Assembly: GCF_003121485.1 (NCBI RefSeq) | Contig: NZ_QAVX01000008.1 | Span: forward strand, 62,001 to 126,000 | Direction of reading: 5' to 3' | DNA length: 64,000 bases | From: Dyella sp. C11 | Lineage (GTDB): Bacteria; Pseudomonadota; Gammaproteobacteria; Xanthomonadales; Rhodanobacteraceae | In this document: piece after piece, positions 8,543 through 19,015 of the stretch | How the letters are laid out: every line of letters begins with the position of its first letter | Position numbering within the stretch: the stretch's first letter is position 1 | Notes under the pieces: model-generated | Told to the model about the DNA's origin: nothing | Databases searched by the model: none | What the model saw: the letters and a program-made list of their open reading frames with translations, nothing else | Made by a program: the position numbers and the translations under genes

Positions 8543-10495
8543 CTAGTAGTGGAGTCCGGGGCTCAACAGGTGCCAGCAGGCGATGAACGCGATGGCCAAA
8601 AGGCACGCCAGCAACAGGATCGAACCGCTGAGGCGGCGCCACCAGCTGCCACTGCGCCATGCCCGCCAGGTTTCCACGGCCACGGCCACCGAGCCCAGTA
8701 CGGCGAGGATGCCGATCAGGTGCAGCAGGCGCAGGCGCGTATCCAACTCAGGCATGCCCAGGCGCGGCAGCATCAGGCACCAGCCACCGGCAAACATCAG
8801 GAACAGCACCGCCGTAAGGCGACTCAGGCGATACCAGCGTGCTTCCGCGTCGACCAGCGCTGGCGATGCGGGGCGGCGCTGCAGCAACGCAACGATGGGC
8901 CACGACAACGCGATCAGCGCGAACACCACCAGCAGTGCGAGCACGAACGTGCCGATCTGGGCGGGCGTCCAACCGGTCGCGGGCAGGTAGACGCGCACAG
9001 GCGCCAGCGCGTCGGTGGACAGCATGCTCACCTTGCCGTCGTGCACGACGGCGCCAAGCTGGCGGCCGGTGGCGTCGTCGAGCCACACGTACGGCTTGAT
9101 CTCGCGCCAGTGCGCCGCGCCGAACATCGGCGTGACCAGTGAACCGTCGGCAGCCATGCTGATGGACGAGGTCGCCAGCGCGTCGCGCAGGGCAAGCACA
9201 TTGCTGCGCGAGGTGACGCTGGGCATATAGCGGCCAACGAGTTGCGCGGAGTGCGCCTTGTCCGTGGCCAGCGTTGCCGGCTTCAGCTGCGGCAGCGGCG
9301 GAAAATAGCGATCCGCAAAGCCCGTCACGATGGTCCGCAACAGCGGCGAAGCGTTGCCACCGCCCGTGGCGATGAAGATGCCGGTGTGATGATCGGGGAA
9401 GAGCGCAAGCAGACTGTGGAAGCCGTCGATGTCGCCGCCGTGGCCTAGGATCGGCTGACCGTTCCAGTCCATGCGCACAAAGCCCAGCGCCATGCCCGGC
9501 AACCCGGGAATGATGGCCCGCTGGTAGTCCTGCATCTGCTTCACCGTGGCCTGTTCAAGCAATTGCGCATTGCCCGATCGCCCGTACTGCAGATGCGCCA
9601 CCATGAAACGCGCCATGTCCTCGCCACTGCTCGACAACGCGCCTGCGGGCACCGCGGTGCGCAGCTCGAAAGCATGCGGTGGCGTGCCGGGCTTGCCGTA
9701 GAAAGGCATCACGTCGGCTTGTAGCGTTGATGGCAGCGGCTGGCGGAAGCTGGCGTGCTTCATCTCCAGCGGTTCAAGGATGTGCCGCGCCATGTAGTCG
9801 TTGAATGGCTGTCCGGATACGCGCTGCACGATGTAACCCGCCAACGCCGCGCCGTAACTGGAATACGCGGGCACGGTGCCTGCCGGATAGATGCGCTCCG
9901 GCACCCACGACTTCACCCAGGCGTCGTACGGCATCAATCCGGCGGGCGAGAGTGCGTAGCGGTTCTTCTCCACGTCTTCAAAGCCCGCGGTGTGCGTCAT
10001 CAGGTCACGCAGCGTCACCGGCTTGCCGTCACGTGGTGGCACGATGAAGTCGAGATAGCGGTTGATGTCCGCATCAAGGTCAAGCTTGTGCTTCTCGACC
10101 AGCTGCATCACCGCCGTCCAGGTGAATAGCTTGGAGATGGAGGCCACGCGGAACAGGGTGGTGGCGGGAGCGACCGGCTTCTTCGCCTCCGCATCGGCGT
10201 AGCCGTAGCCTTTGGACAGCACGATCTCACCGTCCTTCACCACCACCACGACGGCTCCGGTCACGGCGCCCTTCTGCATCACGCCGCCCATCTCGCCATC
10301 GAGCCACGTTTGCACGTCGCTGGCGCTGAGGTCAGCAGCACCGAGTTGGGTGACCGTCGCGTGCTTGGTTTCCGGCAGCGGCTTGATCTCAATGGGCGCC
10401 TGCGCCCAAAGCAGGGCGGGAAGCAGCATCAAGGCAACGGTCGCTGCGCGAATACGCCATGGGAACCGGCTCGCGTTGGATGCGGCGGCAAGCAT
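8543..10495 (-). CDS. exported serine hydrolase (beta-lactamase/penicillin-binding fold) with C-terminal membrane domain
   Basis: 650 residues. A signal peptide (about 1-31, ending LLPALLWAQA) is followed by a class C beta-lactamase-like serine hydrolase domain: SxxK at S119-I-S-K122, the Tyr motif region PAYSSYGAALAGYIVQ and the third motif GHGGDIDGF. After about residue 520 come four membrane helices: TFVLALLVVFALIALSWPIVALL, LTAVLFLMFAGGWC, LIGILAVLGSVAVAVETW and ILLLACLLAIAFIACWHLL. The catalytic domain should face the periplasm, tethered by its C-terminus. Relatives include esterases and D-aminopeptidases, so substrate prediction is unsafe. The consensus Asn of YxN is replaced by Ser here. 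Confidence 0.85.
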   Translation of the reverse strand: MLAAASNASRFPWRIRAATVALMLLPALLWAQAPIEIKPLPETKHATVTQLGAADLSASDVQTWLDGEMGGVMQKGAVTGAVVVVVKDGEIVLSKGYGYADAEAKKPVAPATTLFRVASISKLFTWTAVMQLVEKHKLDLDADINRYLDFIVPPRDGKPVTLRDLMTHTAGFEDVEKNRYALSPAGLMPYDAWVKSWVPERIYPAGTVPAYSSYGAALAGYIVQRVSGQPFNDYMARHILEPLEMKHASFRQPLPSTLQADVMPFYGKPGTPPHAFELRTAVPAGALSSSGEDMARFMVAHLQYGRSGNAQLLEQATVKQMQDYQRAIIPGLPGMALGFVRMDWNGQPILGHGGDIDGFHSLLALFPDHHTGIFIATGGGNASPLLRTIVTGFADRYFPPLPQLKPATLATDKAHSAQLVGRYMPSVTSRSNVLALRDALATSSISMAADGSLVTPMFGAAHWREIKPYVWLDDATGRQLGAVVHDGKVSMLSTDALAPVRVYLPATGWTPAQIGTFVLALLVVFALIALSWPIVALLQRRPASPALVDAEARWYRLSRLTAVLFLMFAGGWCLMLPRLGMPELDTRLRLLHLIGILAVLGSVAVAVETWRAWRSGSWWRRLSGSILLLACLLAIAFIACWHLLSPGLHY

Positions 10496-10594
10496 GCAGA
10501 ACTCCTTGAAGCAGTGACAGCGTGGCGGACGACAAGTATGACGCGCGCCACTTTGCCCGGCGTCTGCGTCGCGTCAACGCGCGTCAGGTGCCTT

Positions 10595-11779
10595 TCAGCT
10601 CGAACCGTGGGTTGCGTCGCGTTTCATCCGGGCCATCACGTCCGCCAGCTCACGCACGGCAGCCTCGGAAACCTCGCGGTGTGGCGTGACGTCGGCATTG
10701 TTGAAATTGCCGGGATCGCCGGTGACCTGCACCATGATGCCGTCGCTACGCGGCACCACGCTCAGGTTGTCCAGGCGCAATCCATAGGTGACTTCCGGCT
10801 GCGGGATCAGCCGTGCCGTCTGGCCGCGCACGGGAATCACCGACTCGTCGCCGAACAACGCACGTGAGCCGTAACCGGTGGCATTGACCAGCGTGTGTTC
10901 GGGCAATTGTTGCAGTTGCTCGACGTGCTCGAACTCGCGGATGTCGATCTTGCCGCCCGCCGCCTGATACTCGTTCATCAGGTAATTGGCGTAGCTGGAA
11001 ATGTTGAACATCAGCGTGGTGTAGCGGCGCACATGCGGCTCGGGGAACGGATGATTGCCCGGCGACAGCTCCACCGGGCGCGGCGTGAGATCGCGCACGC
11101 GGCTGGCAAAGTCGCCGTATTCGGGTTCATCCGGCACATCGCCGTGGAACTTGCCGAAAGGCATGTCCGACAGCGAATAGCCGTCGATCCATTCGATCGG
11201 TTGCCCCGGCAGGCCGAGCAGGCTCTGGTAACGCGCGTAGGAAATGCGCGTCATCATTTCCCAGCGGTCGGCGAGCGCCGGTGCATGGGCGGCATCGCAG
11301 ATGCGCGAGTCGGGCGTCCACAGTCCGGACGCACGCATGGAGAACACATCCGGCGGCAGCGCCTTGGCGTAGATGCGGGTCTGCAAGCCGGCGCGTTGCG
11401 CCAGCAGCGCCGTGGTGAGGCCGATGGCACCGCAGCCGATCACGCCGAGGTCTTTGGCGCCTGATGCTTGCACCATCTGCAGCGCCAGCGTTCCCGAACC
11501 CCACGACAGCGACCAGCCGCTGCCACCGTGCCCGTAGTTGTGCACGATGGTCTTGTTGCCGAGCTTCTGCGTTTCGATGCGCGGGCCTTCCGCGCGGAAC
11601 GGACGCGTGCACACGTACACGCCGGTGATGCGGTCGGTGCTGGCGCGGATGGGCGCCAGCGACAACCCCTGCGTCGCCGTCGCCGTCCGTGGCGGTTGCG
11701 CCGCGCATCCGGCAAGCCCTGCGGTGGAGGCCACGGCGAGCGTGGCACCAGCCTGGCGCAGGAATTGGCGTCGTTCCAT
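10595..11779 (-). CDS. exported FAD-dependent oxidoreductase, D-amino-acid-oxidase family
   Basis: 394 residues. The N-terminus MERRQFLRQAG carries a twin-arginine motif (RRQFL) and is followed by a hydrophobic stretch and a lipobox-like LAGCAA, so it looks like a Tat-exported lipoprotein. The body has the FAD-binding dinucleotide fold LGVIGCGAIGLTTALLAQRAG (about residues 109-131), preceded by the DAO-like NYGHGGSGWSLSWG. Near the end, PVRGQTARLIPQPEVTYGLRL matches the D-amino-acid oxidase/D-aspartate oxidase signature region. Folding with FAD before export explains use of Tat. The substrate is not predictable from sequence. The next gene upstream, about 80 bp away, is the DUF3185 gene on the same strand in the other direction of reading order. 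Confidence 0.8.
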   Translation of the reverse strand: MERRQFLRQAGATLAVASTAGLAGCAAQPPRTATATQGLSLAPIRASTDRITGVYVCTRPFRAEGPRIETQKLGNKTIVHNYGHGGSGWSLSWGSGTLALQMVQASGAKDLGVIGCGAIGLTTALLAQRAGLQTRIYAKALPPDVFSMRASGLWTPDSRICDAAHAPALADRWEMMTRISYARYQSLLGLPGQPIEWIDGYSLSDMPFGKFHGDVPDEPEYGDFASRVRDLTPRPVELSPGNHPFPEPHVRRYTTLMFNISSYANYLMNEYQAAGGKIDIREFEHVEQLQQLPEHTLVNATGYGSRALFGDESVIPVRGQTARLIPQPEVTYGLRLDNLSVVPRSDGIMVQVTGDPGNFNNADVTPHREVSEAAVRELADVMARMKRDATHGSS

Positions 11780-11822
11780 GGTGATCCCGGGGAAGGGTGA
11801 GGCCCGGGAAGCTTACACGCTC

Positions 11823-11869
11823 GTCATTCCTGCTCGTCACTCCGGCCAGCGCCGGAATGACGAAAGGGC
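11823..11869. repeat. partial copy of the CGTCATTCCGG repeat family
   Basis: CGTCATTCC at the left and CGCCGGAATGACG at the right flank a shortened centre (GTCACTCCGGCCAGCGCCGGAATGAC is the hairpin). The arms match the larger inverted repeats at 33606-33733 and 45349-45446. The copy lies between the oxidoreductase gene and the small DUF3185 gene. Confidence 0.6.
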
Positions 11870-11870
11870 A

Positions 11871-12089
11871 TCAGCCCTTCTTGAGGAATCCACCCAGTGC
11901 CAGCAGCGCGCCGACCACCACGCCGGCAATACCCACCCACTGCGGCAACGCCTTGTCGTGCGTGGCGCTGACCTTGGCCGAGCCGATCTGCACGAGGGTG
12001 TCGGTGGTCTGGTAGCTGCCATGGCCTGCCAGCACGTAGATGCCGCCGGCCAGCAGAAGGACACCGAGAATGATCAGCACTGCACGCAT
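11871..12089 (-). CDS. DUF3185 family small membrane protein
   Basis: 72 residues. Two membrane helices, about 4-22 (VLIILGVLLLAGGIYVLAG) and 50-68 (WVGIAGVVVGALLALGGFL), are joined by a short polar loop, and the protein ends in the positively charged LKKG. The pattern matches the short DUF3185 proteins, which have no known function. A strong ribosome-binding site (AAGGAGCTTTCC) lies directly upstream of the ATG. It stands alone between the FAD oxidoreductase and the alpha-glucosidase. Confidence 0.75.
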   Translation of the reverse strand: MRAVLIILGVLLLAGGIYVLAGHGSYQTTDTLVQIGSAKVSATHDKALPQWVGIAGVVVGALLALGGFLKKG

Positions 12090-12193
12090 GGAAAGCTCCT
12101 TGGATGAATGGACAGGGCGAAGAATCGCAGGGACGCGTCACGCCGTTGTGAAATCGCGCCAAGTCATTGACGCGCCATCATGGGAGCAGGGGT

Positions 12194-12238
12194 AAAGAAA
12201 AGTCGACGGCGGCGCGAGGGGAGTGCGACCGCCGTCGA
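12194..12238 (-). terminator. intrinsic terminator of the alpha-glucosidase gene
   Basis: On the minus strand, TCGACGGCGG and CCGCCGTCGA form a perfect 10-bp stem (12203-12212 with 12229-12238), and the 3' side continues as ACTTTTCTTTAC. It lies 18 bp beyond the stop codon of the minus-strand GH13 gene. Confidence 0.8.
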
Positions 12239-12255
12239 GGGAGATAACCGGGAAT

Positions 12256-13869
<1,614 letters not shown>

Positions 13870-13974
13870 TTGCTCGATTCCCGTTCCCGCCCGTTATGCG
13901 CACGCGTCGAAGGCTCAAGGCCGAGCAAAGCGCGGGGGCAGCTTAAAGGCAGAGTGCGAAGCGGACGCTTCGTT

Positions 13975-13988
13975 TGCATACGTATTCA
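13975..13988. promoter_or_regulatory. candidate LacI-family operator O1
   Basis: The 14-mer TGCATACGTATTCA is a near-perfect palindrome centred on CG (one mismatched pair). It lies 106 bp upstream of the minus-strand alpha-glucosidase start. It is the exact reverse complement of the second site at 14202-14215. A central CpG palindrome of this size is typical of LacI-family operators; the LacI gene of the locus is at 25207-26238. Confidence 0.65.
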
Positions 13989-14201
13989 AAAAATCGCGAT
14001 ATTGCGATGCAGCAGCGCGCAGGAACACTCGTTTGCCACGAGGGAAACTTGCGGCGCACAACCTGCGTCGATGGGTGGAAAACCGCGACGCCATCCGCTT
14101 TCCCCTGAAAAAGGCGCGCAGCCGGCATGCGGATGCGATACGAAGCCGTGAGACGCGCACCCATTAGAATTTTGTCAAAGGTGCACAAAAAAACGCCCCT
14201 A

Positions 14202-14215
14202 TGAATACGTATGCA
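14202..14215. promoter_or_regulatory. candidate LacI-family operator O2
   Basis: TGAATACGTATGCA is the reverse complement of site O1, 227 bp away. It lies 163-176 bp upstream of the TonB receptor start. An A-rich stretch (CACAAAAAAAC) precedes it. I see nothing else definite in the 508-bp divergent region (13870-14377) apart from these two sites and the receptor's ribosome-binding site GGGAGGGGA at 14364-14372; no convincing -35/-10 pair can be chosen by eye. Confidence 0.65.
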
Positions 14216-14377
14216 TAGGCGTGTCCGGCATTTTTTGCAGCCCTACCATGGCCGCCACGCGACGGGGCCCTCCGAACTATTCGGCTTGCACTGGCGCGTA
14301 GCCCGCAGCGTCTGTGGGGACGACTGCGGCAACTACAAAACCAAAGATGAAGTGCAAACCCGTGGGAGGGGAAGACG

Positions 14378-17266
14378 GTGGAACTGAAACGTAATGTGCT
14401 GGCCTTGGCGCTGGCTTCCGGTCTGTGTTTCACGGCCGGTATTCAAGCGATGCCGACCGATGCGGGCGCGAACGCGAACGCCACGCCTGCCACCGCCGAC
14501 GGCGCTGCGCAGGACACGACTGCCCAGCAGGCGCAGCCGACCGACGCGAACGGCAAGCCCAAGCAGACGCAGGATCAGCAGCTGGCCAAGAGCCTCTCCA
14601 CCATCACGGTGACGGGCTACAACCAGAGCGTGGAAAAGTCGGTTGACTACCAGCGCTACTCGGACACCATCACCAACGTCATCACCTCCGCTGATATCGG
14701 CGGCCTGCCGGACCAGTCCATCGCCGACGCGCTGACGCGTCTGCCGGGCGTGTCGGCCGAGCGCATCGCCGGTCAGGCGTCGCAGATCAACATCCGCGGC
14801 CTCTCGGGCAACTTCATCCAGACGACCCTCGACGGTCGTGAGCAGCCGTCCACCAGCGGCAGCAACTACATCCAGTTCGACCAGTACCCGTCCGAGCTGA
14901 TCAACATGGCGACGGTGTACAAGTCGTCCCAGGCGTCCTTGGTCACCGGCGGCGTGGGCGGCACCATCGCGATGGAAACGGCGAATCCGCTGAACGCGCC
15001 GAAGGACCAGAACCTCAATATCGACGCGCGCGGCAGCTACGACGGCCAGGCGCACGACGTGAGCGGCGCCAATGCACTGGGCTACCGCCTGAGCGCGGCC
15101 TACCAGGGCAAGTTCCTCGACAACACGCTGGGCATCGGCCTGGGCGTGGCGCAGATGTACCAGCCGCATGTGTCCGAGCAGTTCGTGGGCGAAGCCTCCG
15201 ACGGCAACCTGTACACGGTTGCCAACGGCCAGCAGGGTTACCTGCCGGAAGGCATCCAGCTGCAGCAGAACGGCGGTGAAGAACGTCGCACCGGCGAGAT
15301 CGCCACCATCGTGTGGAAGCCGACCGACGAACTGCAGATCACTGGCGACGGTTTCTACTCGAAGTTCAAGAACGAGTCGTTCGGCTACGGCTTCCGCTCG
15401 CAGAACATGTATGGCAACCAGGCCACCATCACCAATCCGGTGTGGAGTTCGCTGGGCACGCTGATCGGCGGTACGGTGAGCGGCGATGGCACCACGCAGT
15501 TCTCCAACGAAACCACGGCCGACAACTACTCCACCACCACCAGCATTTTCTCCGGTGGCCTGAACGCCAAGTGGAACCACGACAACTGGCACGTCGAGGC
15601 CGACGCCTCGCTGTCGCACGCTTCCAGCAACGAGATCAACGTGGACACCACGGCTGATCCGTACACGGGTCTTGGCACGGCCAACCCGCAGCTGATGGCG
15701 CAGTCGATGAATTTCCAGCTGCGCGGCACGCAGATCGGTACGGCGCAGTTCGCCAACCCGGGCCTGTACACCAACCTCAACGACATGGGCCTGTCGCGCT
15801 ACGGTGTGTATCCGTACATCTACCACGACAAGATGAAGGCCTTCCGTACCAGCGTGAAGTACGACCTGCCCAACAGCTCGTGGCTGTCGGCGATCGAAGC
15901 TGGTTTCTACATGAACAACCACACGTACAACGCCGATCGCGAGGCGTACGTGTACGGTTCGGAGTGGAACACCTCGCCGGTCGCGGGCGAGCCGCCGCTG
16001 TCCATCCCGGCCAGCGCCGCCAAGGTCACATGCTGGAAGGGCAAGTTCTCCGGCTTCCCGTGCTTCCTGACGCTCAATGGTCCGGCCATCCTGGCGGCCC
16101 ATGGCATTACCGCCAACCCGGTGAAGAACATCACCGACCAGAGCTGGACGTACATCCAGAGCGGCGAAGTCGACGAGAAGACGCGTGACATCTTCCTGAT
16201 GGGCGATATCGACGCGCAGAACGTGTTCGGTCACGAACTGACCGGCAACTTCGGCATCCGCGTGTCGCACCAGTCGCAGTACAGCACGGGCCTGCAGCAG
16301 GTCGGCAACGGTGCGGGCATCCCGATCACCGACGGCAACGGCAACACCAGCTCCGACTACGCGCCGCAGACCATCGGCAAGACCTACACCGACTACCTGC
16401 CGTCGGTGAACCTGGTCTATCACCTGACCGATGACGACCAGATGCGCTTCTCGGCCGCCAAGGTGCTGTCGCGTCCGCCGATCGACAAGATGCTCGCGGG
16501 CTCCGGCTCGTGGGTGTCCGACGGCCAGTACAACGTGTGGGGCGGTACCAGCCCGCTGCTCGATCCGCTGCGCGCCACGCAGTACGACCTGGACTACGAA
16601 CACTACTTCGACGATTCCACCGGTGCCCTCACGGCCGGCGTGTTCTTCAAGGACGTGAAGTCGTTCATCCAGCAGGTGACGTACAACAACTACGACTTCG
16701 CCAACGCCGGCATCACGGTGCCGATCGATCCGACCACCGGCAAGCCGTACCTCAACGGCGAATTCCAGACGGCGTACAACGCCAAGGGTGGCCTGGTGAA
16801 GGGCCTGGAACTGTCCGGCACGAAGACCAAGTTCCTGCCGGGCATCTGGTCGGGCCTGGGCGTGCAGGCGAACTTCGCGCTGACCGACAGCACCGTGCGC
16901 AACCCGACCAACCTCGGTGGCCCGACCACCTATGTCGGCCTGCCGGGCTTGTCCAAGCGGGTGGCCAGTGCGGCCGTGTTCTACGACTACGGTCCGTTCT
17001 CGGCACGTCTGTCGGGCAACTACCGCTCGTCGTTCCTGTCCGACACGCAGATCGCCGTATCGAACCAGCTGGTGACGTTCGCCGCCGAAACGGTGTACGA
17101 CTTCCAGGCTTCGTACAACATCACCGATCAGTTCAAGGTGGTGTACCAGATGCTCAACCTGACGAACCAGCCGACCAAGACGTACTTCGGCGGTAACCCG
17201 CAGCAGACCGGTACGATCCAGTACTTCGGACGCACCAGCTACCTCGGCGTCGAGTTCAAGCTGTAA
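14378..17266 (+). CDS. TonB-dependent receptor of the maltose/starch locus
   Basis: 962 residues starting at GTG 14378, behind GGGAGGGGA; the N-terminus is then a good signal peptide (about 1-24, LALALASGLCFTAGIQA). A low-complexity Ala/Thr/Gln linker leads to a TonB-box-like STITVTGY and the plug domain (SADIGGLPDQSIADALTRLPGV, INIRGLSGNFIQTTLDGR). The rest is a 22-strand barrel with extracellular loops. The protein ends YLGVEFKL, so the last residue is Leu and not the usual aromatic. Its position beside three glycosidases and a LacI gene says it imports maltodextrins or related alpha-glucans across the outer membrane using TonB energy. A hairpin terminator follows. Confidence 0.93.
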   Translation: MELKRNVLALALASGLCFTAGIQAMPTDAGANANATPATADGAAQDTTAQQAQPTDANGKPKQTQDQQLAKSLSTITVTGYNQSVEKSVDYQRYSDTITNVITSADIGGLPDQSIADALTRLPGVSAERIAGQASQINIRGLSGNFIQTTLDGREQPSTSGSNYIQFDQYPSELINMATVYKSSQASLVTGGVGGTIAMETANPLNAPKDQNLNIDARGSYDGQAHDVSGANALGYRLSAAYQGKFLDNTLGIGLGVAQMYQPHVSEQFVGEASDGNLYTVANGQQGYLPEGIQLQQNGGEERRTGEIATIVWKPTDELQITGDGFYSKFKNESFGYGFRSQNMYGNQATITNPVWSSLGTLIGGTVSGDGTTQFSNETTADNYSTTTSIFSGGLNAKWNHDNWHVEADASLSHASSNEINVDTTADPYTGLGTANPQLMAQSMNFQLRGTQIGTAQFANPGLYTNLNDMGLSRYGVYPYIYHDKMKAFRTSVKYDLPNSSWLSAIEAGFYMNNHTYNADREAYVYGSEWNTSPVAGEPPLSIPASAAKVTCWKGKFSGFPCFLTLNGPAILAAHGITANPVKNITDQSWTYIQSGEVDEKTRDIFLMGDIDAQNVFGHELTGNFGIRVSHQSQYSTGLQQVGNGAGIPITDGNGNTSSDYAPQTIGKTYTDYLPSVNLVYHLTDDDQMRFSAAKVLSRPPIDKMLAGSGSWVSDGQYNVWGGTSPLLDPLRATQYDLDYEHYFDDSTGALTAGVFFKDVKSFIQQVTYNNYDFANAGITVPIDPTTGKPYLNGEFQTAYNAKGGLVKGLELSGTKTKFLPGIWSGLGVQANFALTDSTVRNPTNLGGPTTYVGLPGLSKRVASAAVFYDYGPFSARLSGNYRSSFLSDTQIAVSNQLVTFAAETVYDFQASYNITDQFKVVYQMLNLTNQPTKTYFGGNPQQTGTIQYFGRTSYLGVEFKL

Positions 17267-17273
17267 ACCACGA

Positions 17274-17310
17274 ATCGCGCCGGCTTCCGCAAGGAGCCGG
17301 CGCGATGCTT
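17274..17310 (+). terminator. intrinsic terminator after the TonB receptor
   Basis: ATCGCGCCGGCT (17274-17285) and AGCCGGCGCGAT (17295-17306) form a perfect 12-bp stem, followed by GCTTTTGGG. With only four U residues it may terminate partially, giving more receptor than glycosidase transcript. Confidence 0.7.
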
Positions 17311-17443
17311 TTGGGTGTCGCGCTTTCCGCGTGACGCTCGCACACCGCGAGGCCCGGCGTGGCGGTCACCGGTCCGAAGCGATGTCCGCATCATTCGGTG
17401 TACCGTCTCCACCTGGGTCTTGCGCCCCTGCATGGAGAACGGC

Positions 17444-19015
17444 ATGTCGCGGAACCGTCTGTTCAAACCCCTCACTCTTCTTGTCGCCCTGGCCCTGGGC
17501 ACCAGCACGATCGCTGACGCGCGCGCAGACGCCGCAGCGGCTGCTCCCGTTGCACCGCAGTCCTCGGGCGTCTACTACGAAATCTTCGTGCGCGCCTGGT
17601 ACGACACCAACGGCGACGGCATCGGCGATCTCAACGGCGTCATCGCCAAGCTCGATTATCTGAAGCAGCTGGGCATCAGCGGCATCTGGCTGATGCCGAT
17701 CAACAGCTCGCCGAGCTACCACGGCTACGACATTACCGATTACTACGGCATCAATCCGCAGTACGGCACCACGGCGGATCTCGAAAAGCTTGTTGCCGAA
17801 GCGCACAAGCGAGGCATCGCCGTGACCATGGACATGGTGATCAACCACACCGCCAAGGAACACCCGTGGTTTGAGGCCGCGCAGAACCCCAGCGACGCGC
17901 ATCGCGACTGGTACACCTGGACGTCCAGACAGCCGAACCTCAAGACGCTGAGCGCCACCGACACACCCGTGTGGCATGCCGGCAACGAGGGTTGGTACAT
18001 CGGCGTGTTCGGGGGGCACATGCCCGATCTCAATTACGATAATCCCGCCGTGCGCGAGGAGATGATCAAGGTGGGGCAGTACTGGCTGGACAAGGGCGTG
18101 GATGGTTTCCGCCTGGATGCGGCCAAGCACATCTACGTCGACTTCCAGACCGACGTGCACAACCCCAAGGCGCTGGCGAAGAACGTGGCGTGGTGGGCGC
18201 AATACCACGATGCGCTGGCCAAGACGCATCCCAACGTCACGCTGGTGGGCGAGGTGAGCGCGACCTCGCCGACGGAGCTTGCGCCGTATCTCAAGCCGCT
18301 GGGTTCGATCTTCGATTTCCCGCTGGCCGAACAGATGATCCTCAGCGCGAAGAGCGAGAACGCCACGCCGCTGGCGAAGCTGCTCAAGGCCACGGTCGAT
18401 GCGTACAAGGTGGCGGGCGATACGCCGCACATCGATTCCACGTTCCTGTCCAATCACGATCAGGAACGCGTGATGAGCCGCTTGAACGGCAATCTCGATC
18501 ACATGCGCGTGGCGGCGGCCATGCTGCTGACGCTGCCCGGTCGCCCGTACATCTACTACGGCGAAGAACTGGGCATGGAAGGCAAGAAGCCCGATGAAAA
18601 CCTGCGCGAGCCGATGCGCTGGACACGCGAGGCCGGCCCGGGCGAATCGCGCTGGAAGCCGTCCAGCGTGAACCAGGGTCAGGCGGTTTCGGTGCAGGCC
18701 GAACAGGACGATCCGAATTCGCTGTACAACACCTATCGCACGCTGATCGGCTGGCGCGCGCAGAACGGCGCGCTGCGCGACGGGGACCTCACGGTGCTCG
18801 CTACTGGCAGGCCTGGCCTGCTCGCCTATTGGCGCAACGACGGTAAACAGAGGGTTCTGGTGGTGCACAACCTTTCCGGCAAGGACGCAGTGTGGAAACC
18901 TAAGGGGGATCTCCTTCCCAAGGACGCCGCCGTGCTGATGACCACCAAGACGCAAGCCACGCTGGATAAGGGCAGCCTCAAGCTTCCCGCCTACGGCACC
19001 GTGGTGATCCGCTGA
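17444..19015 (+). CDS. exported GH13 alpha-amylase family enzyme
   Basis: 523 residues from ATG 17444, chosen because GGAGA lies six bases upstream and a signal peptide follows at once (about 1-29, LTLLVALALGTSTIADARA). GH13 conserved regions are complete: AVTMDMVINHT, GFRLDAAKH with nucleophile D225, TLVGEVSA with acid/base E270, and FLSNHDQERV with D339. The motif YYEIFVRAWYDTNGDGIGDLNG and the C-terminal beta domain fit periplasmic amylases or neopullulanase-like enzymes. It should shorten maltodextrins in the periplasm. Its TGA overlaps the next ATG by one base (TGATG), so it is translationally coupled to the GH31 gene. Confidence 0.9.
   Translation: MSRNRLFKPLTLLVALALGTSTIADARADAAAAAPVAPQSSGVYYEIFVRAWYDTNGDGIGDLNGVIAKLDYLKQLGISGIWLMPINSSPSYHGYDITDYYGINPQYGTTADLEKLVAEAHKRGIAVTMDMVINHTAKEHPWFEAAQNPSDAHRDWYTWTSRQPNLKTLSATDTPVWHAGNEGWYIGVFGGHMPDLNYDNPAVREEMIKVGQYWLDKGVDGFRLDAAKHIYVDFQTDVHNPKALAKNVAWWAQYHDALAKTHPNVTLVGEVSATSPTELAPYLKPLGSIFDFPLAEQMILSAKSENATPLAKLLKATVDAYKVAGDTPHIDSTFLSNHDQERVMSRLNGNLDHMRVAAAMLLTLPGRPYIYYGEELGMEGKKPDENLREPMRWTREAGPGESRWKPSSVNQGQAVSVQAEQDDPNSLYNTYRTLIGWRAQNGALRDGDLTVLATGRPGLLAYWRNDGKQRVLVVHNLSGKDAVWKPKGDLLPKDAAVLMTTKTQATLDKGSLKLPAYGTVVIR

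Noticed and set aside
6046..8586. 846-codon open frame on the plus strand opposite uvrD
   Set aside because: It is the antisense shadow of a high-GC gene: the opposite strand encodes all UvrD motifs, and this frame shows only His/Ala/Arg-rich low-complexity sequence.
14333..16603. 756-codon minus-strand frame opposite the first TonB receptor
   Set aside because: Shadow frame, rich in Arg/Val, no ribosome site and no recognisable motif.
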